Positions 1 to 5,576 of a stretch of DNA of 8,040 nucleotides are shown here, piece by piece. The position numbers and the translations under genes are program-made. Every line of letters starts with the position of its first letter. The stretch's first letter is position 1. Source of the DNA: Rhodocyclaceae bacterium (GTDB taxonomy: Bacteria > Pseudomonadota > Gammaproteobacteria > Burkholderiales > Rhodocyclaceae); the NCBI GenBank assembly GCA_013821865.1, contig PNJM01000116.1, positions 1-8,040 of the forward strand, in the 5' to 3' direction. The notes under the pieces were generated by a model, which saw only the letters and a list, made by a program, of their open reading frames with translations, was not told the origin of the DNA and searched no databases.

Positions 1-870
1 CAGGCTGTCGCGCCGGAGGTATTCGGAAACCAGGTGGTAGAGCCGGGTTTCGTCGTCGCCGGGCCTGAACTCGCGCAGCAGCGGAATGCGCCGGGTGTAT
101 TTGACATAGGCCTCGACCTGGCGCCGCAGGGTGCGCTTGCAGATGGGGTTGATGCGCTGTTTCAGGGCCTCGAAACTGCCGGCCTCGCGCAATTGGGCGA
201 ACTGGCTGCGGAAACTGTCCAGGTCGCCGAAAACCCGATCGTCGATGAAGCTGACGAGGCCGTAGAGCTCCAGCAAGGTGTTCTGGAGCGGCGTGGCAGT
301 CAGGAATACCTTGCGGGCATGGGAGAGGGCATCGCGCAGGATGCGTGCCGTCTTGTTGTCCGGCTTGTAGACATTGCGCAGGCGATGGGCCTCGTCGACG
401 ACCACCAGGTCCCATGCGACGTCCCTGACGGCCCCGGCCTTGCCGGCGGCGAACTGGTAGGAGCAGATGACGATGCTGTCGGGGGATGCGTCGAACGGGT
501 TGAGTCTTCCATCCTTGACCGCCTGCCGGAAAGACCTGGCCTCAAGGATGATCGCCGGGAGGCCGAATTTGTCCGCCAGTTCCTGATGCCATTGCTTGCG
601 CAGGTTGGCGGGCACGATGATGAGGATGCGGCGCCGGCGCTCGGCCCATTTCTGGGCGATGAGCAGGCCGGCTTCGATCGTCTTGCCGAGGCCAACCTCG
701 TCGGCCAGCAGCCAGCGCATGTAGAGCACCGCGTTGCCTGACTCGTCGTCCACGCGCACCCTGAACTCCGTCAGGCCGGGCACCTCGACGAATCCCGGGT
801 CCGACTCCCATGTGGCGACGTAGGGGCGGCCGTCGGCGCGCAGCGGTTGGCCTGGCTGTTTTCCGTGAAT
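1..870 (-). CDS. SNF2/DEAH-box helicase, partial at left edge, N-terminus disrupted
   Basis: This is a superfamily 2 helicase/translocase of the SNF2-RapA type, expected to use ATP hydrolysis to move on nucleic acid in the cytoplasm. The minus-strand frame is open for 290 codons, from just after a TGA at 873-871 to the window edge, where it continues. Counting from 870, Walker A (ADEVGLGKT) is at residues 56-64, motif Ia-like LIIVPANLRKQWH follows, DEAH is at 159-162 and motif III (TATPLQN) is at 191-197. Only helicase lobe 1 and the start of the linker are inside the window. Members I recall have about 950-1000 residues and a Q-motif region before Walker A; here that region is different in sequence. 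No good start exists in this frame: the first ATG, at 720, lies only 12 codons before the Walker lysine. The original start was probably the ATG at 887 in another frame. Some relatives sit beside DNA methyltransferase genes in defence loci, but nothing here shows that role. Family confidence is high; intactness is doubtful. Confidence 0.82.
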   Translation of the reverse strand, partial: MHGKQPGQPLRADGRPYVATWESDPGFVEVPGLTEFRVRVDDESGNAVLYMRWLLADEVGLGKTIEAGLLIAQKWAERRRRILIIVPANLRKQWHQELADKFGLPAIILEARSFRQAVKDGRLNPFDASPDSIVICSYQFAAGKAGAVRDVAWDLVVVDEAHRLRNVYKPDNKTARILRDALSHARKVFLTATPLQNTLLELYGLVSFIDDRVFGDLDSFRSQFAQLREAGSFEALKQRINPICKRTLRRQVEAYVKYTRRIPLLREFRPGDDETRLYHLVSEYLRRDSL

Positions 871-887
871 TCACCGATGACTTTCAT
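771..887 (-). pseudogene. Frame-shifted N-terminal fragment upstream of the helicase
   Basis: An ATG at 887-885 has a good ribosome binding site (AGGGG at 900-896, 8 bases upstream) and opens MKVIGEFTENSQAN. This frame closes at the TGA at 773-771 after 38 codons. Past about residue 15 it turns into proline-, threonine- and serine-rich sequence typical of an out-of-frame read. The -1 frame instead gives sensible sequence (LRADGRPYVATWESDPG) that continues into the helicase. The simplest reading is that 887 was the true start of the downstream gene and one base is missing near 841-850. The alternatives are a sequencing error or a very short separate ORF. The start overlaps the end of the cupin remnant by 17 bases. 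I do not recognise the joined N-terminal sequence as any domain. Confidence 0.5.
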
Positions 888-1115
888 GCTTGCTTCCCCT
901 CGGCACCGCTTCGAGAATCTCCGTGTCCTCGTGACGGCAGGCCGGACTGCTGCTGCAGAGAATCCTTAACGGCTGTGTGCCGGGCGGCACGAGGGCTTCG
1001 GCCAGGCTCTGGTTGCGGTTGCCGTGCCGATCGGGGTGCATCAGCTCGCGGATCCCGGAACCGTCCTTGGTCACGCAGGCAGAGCGACATCGGCAAGGCG
1101 GGATTTCAATGGCAT
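871..1115 (-). pseudogene. Remnant of a small cupin-domain protein, barrel core deleted and frame broken
   Basis: Intact members of this family are single-domain cupins of about 110-120 residues; their exact function is unknown. The remnant has three parts. ATG 1115 gives MPLKSRLADVALPA and then TGA (1073-1071). The -1 frame from GTG 1074 gives VTKDGSGIRELMHPDRHGN followed by NQSLAEALVPPGTQ, which matches the family N-terminus as I recall it. It then jumps straight to PLRILCSSSPACRHEDTE, which resembles the family C-terminus (usually LCCCxPAYxHEDT). The HxH metal-binding motif, the EEIYH-like strand and the PGxxH motif that should lie between, roughly 60 residues, are absent. The GTG frame ends at TGA 873-871 with 67 codons. 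Without its metal-binding core the product should not be a working cupin. No clear ribosome binding site precedes ATG 1115 or GTG 1074. It lies 14 bases after the lipoprotein stop, on the same strand. If the GTG is a real start, a 67-residue protein is possible. Confidence 0.65.
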
Positions 1116-1129
1116 GCTAGGCAGAACCG

Positions 1130-1330
1130 TCAGCGGCCTTCTGCCTCCTCGCGCTTCTGTTCCGCCACTTTGGCCGCCTCGTCCAGCTTGCCCTGCACCT
1201 GCGCGGGCAGGGACTTCGCCTGCTCCGCCTCCTTGGCCTTGGCGGCGCCGACGGTCGCGGCGACGGTCGCGGTTTCGGAAACGCCGCAACCGGCCAGGGC
1301 AGCGGCAAACAGCATCGACAGCATTCTCAT
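1130..1330 (-). CDS. Small predicted lipoprotein with charged helical tail
   Basis: A 66-residue product. The N-terminus MRMLSMLFAAALAGC is a short lipoprotein signal peptide with lipobox LAGC, so Cys15 should be lipidated after cleavage by signal peptidase II and the protein anchored in the inner or outer membrane. The +2 residue is Gly, which does not by itself direct inner-membrane retention. The mature part is about 51 residues, rich in Ala, Lys, Glu and Gln (EAEQAK, KLDEAAKVAEQKREEAEG). It has no cysteine other than the anchor and probably forms one long amphipathic helix or coiled coil. The start ATG overlaps the phosphoribosyltransferase stop as ATGA (1330-1327), and GGAAAGG lies just upstream inside that gene, so the two are probably translationally coupled. 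I do not recognise the family. The signal peptide plus coupling make it a credible real gene despite its size. Confidence 0.75.
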   Translation of the reverse strand: MRMLSMLFAAALAGCGVSETATVAATVGAAKAKEAEQAKSLPAQVQGKLDEAAKVAEQKREEAEGR

Positions 1331-1962
1331 GATTTCGGCCTTTCCGACAGCAGGGCAATCACTTCCTCGTCCTCCACCTGGCCGAAGTCGGCGTAGAACT
1401 GCCCGACGGCCTGGAAGTTTTCCGGGGCATAGAGGCACACCACCTCGTCGGCCTTGTCGGCGACCTTCTCCAGCGTGTCCGGCGGCGCCACCGGCACGGC
1501 GCAGACCAGCTTTTGCGGCTGGCGCTGGCGCAGCGCATGCAGCGCGGCGATCATGGTCGAGCCGGTGGCCAACCCGTCGTCGACGACGATGACGATGCGG
1601 CCTTTCGGATCGATGGGCGGATGCAGCGGCGAGTATTGCGCGCGCCGCTTGCGGATGGTCTCCAGTTCGCGCTGTTTCGCCTGCTGGATGTAGGCCTCGC
1701 CCGCCTCGGCCATGCTGGCATAGGGGCCCAGGTAGACCCAGCCCGTCTCGTCGATGGCGCCGATGGCGAATTCCGGGTTGCCCGGCGCGCCCAGCTTCCT
1801 CACCAGCACCACGTCGAACTCGCCGCCCAGCTGTGCGGCGACGATTTTCGCCATGGGCACGGCGCCGCGCGGGATGGCCAGGATGAGGGGGTTCTTGCCC
1901 TTGTAGGCCGCCAGCTTGTCGGCGAGGCGCCGGGCGGCTTCTTCGCGGTTGCTGAAGATCAT
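1327..1962 (-). CDS. Phosphoribosyltransferase family protein (COG1926-like)
   Basis: A 211-residue type I phosphoribosyltransferase-fold protein, predicted cytoplasmic. The PRPP-binding loop is clear: IVIVVDDGLATGSTM, with the two acidic residues at 128-129 and GLATGST at 130-136. Upstream, AIPRGAVPMA (29-38) and VRKLGAPGNPEFAIGAI (54-70) are hallmarks of the COG1926 group of predicted phosphoribosyltransferases, whose substrate is not established. Residues 84-112 form a charged helical insert, also usual in this group. The start at ATG 1962 gives MIFSNREEAARRLADKL, matching the family's usual N-terminus. The site before it (GGACGAAAC) is weak. An in-frame ATG at 1983 falls on the edge of an RPE-like palindrome and is less likely. 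The gene is divergent from mfd, and its stop overlaps the lipoprotein start by 4 bases. Assigning it to nucleotide salvage would go beyond the evidence. Confidence 0.9.
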   Translation of the reverse strand: MIFSNREEAARRLADKLAAYKGKNPLILAIPRGAVPMAKIVAAQLGGEFDVVLVRKLGAPGNPEFAIGAIDETGWVYLGPYASMAEAGEAYIQQAKQRELETIRKRRAQYSPLHPPIDPKGRIVIVVDDGLATGSTMIAALHALRQRQPQKLVCAVPVAPPDTLEKVADKADEVVCLYAPENFQAVGQFYADFGQVEDEEVIALLSERPKS

Positions 1963-1985
1963 GTTTCGTCCAATCGGCTGCATAA

Positions 1986-2010
1986 ATTCCGGCTTTCGCC
2001 GGCATGACGG
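1986..2010. repeat. RPE/REP-like short palindromic repeat
   Basis: The plus strand reads ATTCCGGC-TTTC-GCCGGCAT (1986-2005) followed by GACGG. The arms pair at 7 of 8 positions, with one T/C mismatch, around a TTTC loop. This closely resembles the abundant proteobacterial short repeat ATTCCGGCTTTCGCCGGAATGACG, whose spurious translation MPAKAGI appears here on the minus strand. It lies in the divergent spacer, 24 bases upstream of the phosphoribosyltransferase ATG, and would form a hairpin in that gene's leader RNA. Only one copy is in the window, so identification rests on recalled consensus. Confidence 0.65.
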
Positions 2011-2032
2011 AGTTGCACGCTTCCAGATCGAC

Positions 2033-2061
2033 AAATTAGCCCCCGGCCGGCAGTCTGTCCA
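2033..2061 (-). promoter_or_regulatory. Candidate sigma70 promoter for phosphoribosyltransferase-lipoprotein genes
   Basis: On the minus strand TGGACA (2061-2056, 5 of 6 matches to TTGACA) is followed after 17 bases by TAATTT (2038-2033, only 3 of 6 matches to TATAAT). Spacing and direction suit the gene starting at 1962, and the transcript leader would contain the RPE-like hairpin. The weak -10 box keeps this tentative. Confidence 0.3.
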
Positions 2062-2072
2062 GCCGGATGCCT

Positions 2073-2078
2073 TATAAT
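2073..2078 (+). promoter_or_regulatory. -10 box of the probable mfd promoter
   Basis: TATAAT at 2073-2078 is a perfect sigma70 -10 hexamer in otherwise GC-rich sequence, 39 bases before the chosen mfd ATG. It would place transcription start near 2085 and leave a leader of about 33 bases. No good -35 hexamer lies 16-18 bases upstream, and no TGn extension directly precedes it, so the promoter may be weak or depend on an activator. If real, it excludes the in-frame ATG at 2067 as a start because that codon lies upstream of the transcript. Confidence 0.5.
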
Positions 2079-2117
2079 TTCGGCTTTGCGCTTCATGCCT
2101 CCCCGCCGGTTCTCCGC

Positions 2118-5100
2118 ATGCCCGCCCTGATACCCCAACCCGCTGCCCTGCCCGCTCGCGGCGCACGCCTGTACCTGCCGGCGCTGGCCGGCTCGGCCGA
2201 TGCGCTGGCGCTGGCCCGGATTTCCGGCGGCGGTCGCATGCTGGCGGTGGTCACGGCCAACCCGCTCGACGCGCAGCGCCTGCAGGAGGAGATCGCCTGG
2301 TTCGCGCCGGCCCTGCGCGTGCATCTGCTGCCGGACTGGGAGACCCTGCCCTACGACAGCCTCTCGCCGCACCACGACCTGATCTCCGAGCGGCTGGCGA
2401 CGCTGTACGAGATTACGCGCGGGCAGTGCGACATCGCCCTGATCCCGGCCACCACCGCCCTGCACCGCCTGCCGCCGCAGGAATACCTTGCCGCCCACAC
2501 CTTCTTCCTCAAGCAGGGCGCCCGCCTCGATGTCGAGGCGCTGCGCGCCCAGCTTACCCTGGCCGGCTACCAGCACGTGACCCAGGTCATTTCGCCGGGC
2601 GAATACAGCGTGCGCGGCGGACTGATCGATCTCTTCCCGATGGGCTCGACGCTGCCCTACCGCATCGACCTCTTCGACGAGGAGATCGAGACGATCCGCA
2701 CTTTCGACGTCGATACGCAGCGCACGGTCTTCCCGGTGCCGGAAGTGCGCCTGCTGCCGGCGCGCGAATTCCCGCTCGACGAGGCCGGGCGCACCCGCTT
2801 CCGCGGCCGCTTCCGCGAGAGCTTCGAGGGCGACCCGACTCGCTCCCCGATCTACAAGGACGTTTCCAACGGCATCGCGCCGGCCGGCATCGAGTACTAC
2901 CTGCCGCTGTTCTTCGAGAAGACGTCGGTGATTTTCGACTACCTGCCGGAAAACGCCGTGCTGTGCCTGCACCACGACGTGCCGGCGGCGATCCGCGAGT
3001 TCTGGCAGGACACGCAGTCGCGCCACCGCATGCTGGGCGGCGACCGTGCGCGGCCGCTGCTGCCGCCGCAGGACCTGTTTCTGACCGAGGAACAGTTCTT
3101 CGTCGCGGCCGGCGATTTCGCCCGGCTCGTCCTGCCGGGAGGCGCCGCTGAAGAGGGCGCCCCGGCACGGCCCTTGCCCGATGTCTCGGTCGAGCGGCGC
3201 GCCGACGATCCGCTGCAGCATCTGAAAACCTTCGCCGCAGGCTTTGACGGCCGCATCCTGCTGCTCGCCGAATCACCCGGCCGGCGCGAGACGATCCTGC
3301 AATACCTCGCCGAATACGGTCTGCAGCCGGCGCCCTGCGCCGATTTCGCGGCATTCCCCGCCTCAGGCGACGCGCTCATGCTGGCGGTGGCGCCGCTCTC
3401 CGCGGGCTTCCTGCTGGCGGACGCGCGGCTCGCCTTCATCACCGAGAACGAGCTCTACGCCGCCACCGCCCGCCCGCGCGGACGCCGCGCCGACGGCCGC
3501 CGCGCCAGTATCGACGGCTGGCTGCGCGACCTCACCGAGCTCAAGGTCGGCGATCCGGTGGTGCATGAGAGCCACGGCATCGGCCGCTACCTCGGCCTCG
3601 TCCATCTCGACCTCGGCGAGGGCGAAACCGAATTCCTGCACCTCGAATATGCCGGCGGCGACAAGCTCTACGTGCCGGTTTCGCAACTGCACCTCATCTC
3701 CCGCTATAGCGGCGCCGAGCCGGAGTTGGTCGAATTGCACAAACTGGGCAGCGACCGCTGGGACCGCGCCAAGCGCAAGGCCGCGCAGCAGGTGCGCGAC
3801 ACCGCCGCCGAACTGCTGGCCCTTTACGCCCGGCGCGCGGCGCGCAGCGGCCATGCCTTCGACTTCAAGGGGCACGACCTGGAGGCCTTCGCCGACGGCT
3901 TCGGCTTCGAGGAGACGCCCGACCAGGCCGCCGCCATCGAGGCCGTCATCGGCGACATGAAGTCGGGCAGGCCGATGGACCGGCTGGTGTGCGGCGACGT
4001 CGGCTTCGGCAAGACCGAGGTAGCGCTGCGCGCCGCCTTCGCCGCCGTGATGGACGGCAAGCAGGTGGCGGTGCTGACGCCGACCACGCTGCTGGCCGAG
4101 CAGCATTTCAACACCTTCAGCGACCGCTTCGCCGACTGGCCGGTGAAGCTCGTCGAGTTGTCGCGCTTTCGCAGCGCCAAGGAGCAGGCGCAGGCCTTGC
4201 AGGATCTCGCCGACGGCAAGGTCGACGTCGCCATCGGCACGCACCGCCTGCTGCAGAAGGACGTGAAGTTCGCCCGCCTCGGCCTGGTCGTCATCGACGA
4301 GGAACACCGCTTCGGCGTGCGCCAGAAGGAGGCCTTGAAGGCGCTGCGCGCGGAGGTCGACGTGCTGACCCTGACCGCCACGCCGATCCCGCGCACGCTG
4401 GGCATGTCGCTGGAGGGGCTGCGCGACTTCTCGGTCATCGCCACCGCGCCGCAGAAGCGCCTCGCCATCAAGACCTTCGTCACCCGGACTTCGGACGGCA
4501 TCGTGCGCGAGGCGGTGCTGCGCGAATTCAAGCGCGGCGGCCAGGTGTACTTCCTGCACAACGAGGTCGACACCATCGAGAACGTGCGCGGGCGCCTGGA
4601 AAAGCTGCTGCCCGAGGCGCGCATCGTCGTCGGCCACGGCCAGCTGCCGGAGCGCGAGCTGGAGCGCGTCATGCGCGAGTTCACCCAGCAGCGCCACAAC
4701 CTGCTCTTGTGCACGACCATCATCGAGACCGGCATCGACAACCCGCACGCCAACACCATCATCATCAACCGCGCCGACAAGTTCGGCCTGGCGCAGCTGC
4801 ACCAGCTGCGCGGCCGCGTCGGCCGCTCGCACCACCAGGCCTACGCCTACCTGCTCACCGACGCCAACGCCAAGCCCAGCGCGCAGGCGGCGCGCCGGCT
4901 GGAGGCGATCCAGGCCATGGAGGAACTGGGTTCCGGCTTCTTCCTGGCCATGCACGACCTGGAGATCCGCGGCGCCGGCGAGGTGCTGGGCGAAGAGCAG
5001 AGCGGCGAGATCCAGGAAGTCGGCTTCAACCTGTACACCTCCATGCTCAATGCCGCGGTCAAGGCGCTGAAGGAAGGCAGGGAGCCGGACCTGTCGCAGC

Positions 5101-5576
5101 CGCTCGGCATCACTTCCGAGATCAACCTGCACGCGCCGGCACTGCTGCCCAGCGACTACTGCAGCGACGTGCACGAGCGCCTGACGCTGTACAAGCGCCT
5201 GGCCAACTGCGATACGCCGGAAGAACTGCAGCTCATGCAGGAGGAGCTCATCGACCGCTTCGGCGACCTGCCGCCGCAGGCGCAGGCCCTGATCGAGACG
5301 CATCGCCTGCGCATCCTGGCCAAGCCGCTCGGCATCGCCAAGATCGACGCGACCGAGACGGCGATCAAGCTGCAGTTCGTGCCCAATCCGCCCATCGACC
5401 CGGCGCGCATCATCGCCCTGGTGCAGAAGAACCGCAGCTACAGGCTGGCCGGGCCCGACCGCCTCGCCGTGCAACGCGAAACTGCCGGCCTGCGCGAGCG
5501 GGCGGCGGCGATCCGTGAGATCATTTCACAGTTGAGCGACCCCAATCCCATCAAGCAAAAAGCAGCGCAATCATGA
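2118..5576 (+). CDS. mfd: Transcription-repair coupling factor Mfd
   Basis: Mfd binds RNA polymerase stalled at DNA damage, pushes it off by ATP-driven translocation and recruits UvrA to start nucleotide excision repair. From ATG 2118 the product has 1152 residues, close to the 1148 of E. coli Mfd. The N-terminal UvrB-like module includes LLPDWETLPYDSLSPH and YSVRGGLIDLFPMG (around 163-175). The RNA polymerase-interacting domain begins near 482 (VHESHGIGRYLG, later EYAGGDKLYVPVSQL). The RecG-like translocase follows: Walker A GDVGFGKT at 626-633, DEEH at 727-730, TATPIPRT at 753-760 and QLRGRVGRS at 896-904. DLEIRGAGEVLG comes next, then the C-terminal TRCF domain from about 1012 (LPSDYCSDVHERL). 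All motor motifs are intact. The start at 2118 fits the family's usual N-terminus and lies downstream of TATAAT at 2073; ATG 2067 is in frame but less likely. No strong ribosome binding site is visible. The stop overlaps the DAHP synthase start as ATGA. Confidence 0.97.
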   Translation: MPALIPQPAALPARGARLYLPALAGSADALALARISGGGRMLAVVTANPLDAQRLQEEIAWFAPALRVHLLPDWETLPYDSLSPHHDLISERLATLYEITRGQCDIALIPATTALHRLPPQEYLAAHTFFLKQGARLDVEALRAQLTLAGYQHVTQVISPGEYSVRGGLIDLFPMGSTLPYRIDLFDEEIETIRTFDVDTQRTVFPVPEVRLLPAREFPLDEAGRTRFRGRFRESFEGDPTRSPIYKDVSNGIAPAGIEYYLPLFFEKTSVIFDYLPENAVLCLHHDVPAAIREFWQDTQSRHRMLGGDRARPLLPPQDLFLTEEQFFVAAGDFARLVLPGGAAEEGAPARPLPDVSVERRADDPLQHLKTFAAGFDGRILLLAESPGRRETILQYLAEYGLQPAPCADFAAFPASGDALMLAVAPLSAGFLLADARLAFITENELYAATARPRGRRADGRRASIDGWLRDLTELKVGDPVVHESHGIGRYLGLVHLDLGEGETEFLHLEYAGGDKLYVPVSQLHLISRYSGAEPELVELHKLGSDRWDRAKRKAAQQVRDTAAELLALYARRAARSGHAFDFKGHDLEAFADGFGFEETPDQAAAIEAVIGDMKSGRPMDRLVCGDVGFGKTEVALRAAFAAVMDGKQVAVLTPTTLLAEQHFNTFSDRFADWPVKLVELSRFRSAKEQAQALQDLADGKVDVAIGTHRLLQKDVKFARLGLVVIDEEHRFGVRQKEALKALRAEVDVLTLTATPIPRTLGMSLEGLRDFSVIATAPQKRLAIKTFVTRTSDGIVREAVLREFKRGGQVYFLHNEVDTIENVRGRLEKLLPEARIVVGHGQLPERELERVMREFTQQRHNLLLCTTIIETGIDNPHANTIIINRADKFGLAQLHQLRGRVGRSHHQAYAYLLTDANAKPSAQAARRLEAIQAMEELGSGFFLAMHDLEIRGAGEVLGEEQSGEIQEVGFNLYTSMLNAAVKALKEGREPDLSQPLGITSEINLHAPALLPSDYCSDVHERLTLYKRLANCDTPEELQLMQEELIDRFGDLPPQAQALIETHRLRILAKPLGIAKIDATETAIKLQFVPNPPIDPARIIALVQKNRSYRLAGPDRLAVQRETAGLRERAAAIREIISQLSDPNPIKQKAAQS

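Noticed and set aside
34..741. A 235-codon plus-strand open frame at the left edge
   Set aside because: It lies opposite the helicase frame, which carries Walker A, DEAH and motif III; the plus frame has no recognisable feature.
1..1115. A new phage-defence system built around the SNF2 helicase
   Set aside because: Only one partial helicase and a broken cupin are visible. No methyltransferase, nuclease or other partner lies in the window, so the claim has no support here.
810..1592. A 260-codon plus-strand frame over the cupin, lipoprotein and phosphoribosyltransferase genes
   Set aside because: It is Arg/Ala/Pro/Ser-rich, and the minus strand explains all of this region better.
2067..2117. 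Upstream in-frame ATG at 2067 as the mfd start
   Set aside because: It overlaps or precedes the TATAAT box, adds 17 residues not usual in the family and has no ribosome binding site.
1963..2166. Longer phosphoribosyltransferase starting at 2166 or 1983
   Set aside because: The extension translates through the RPE-like palindrome and the divergent promoter region, and into mfd. The family N-terminus begins at 1962.
3363..5474. A 703-codon minus-strand open frame opposite mfd, plus other long antisense frames (1959-3221, 2587-3354, 3824-4780)
   Set aside because: They lie opposite a gene with all Mfd motifs intact. Their Val/Ala/Gly/Arg/Asp-rich composition is what GC-rich codons give when read backwards, and they show no domain.
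3989..5518. A 509-codon plus-strand frame inside mfd, with smaller ones at 2426-3151 and 3244-3960
   Set aside because: These are out-of-frame reads of mfd, dominated by Arg/Ala/Gly/Pro; no domain and no start signal.
5400..5573. Tryptophan- or phenylalanine-type attenuator before the DAHP synthase gene
   Set aside because: There is no spacer: the gene overlaps mfd, and no leader peptide rich in aromatic codons or competing hairpins is visible.
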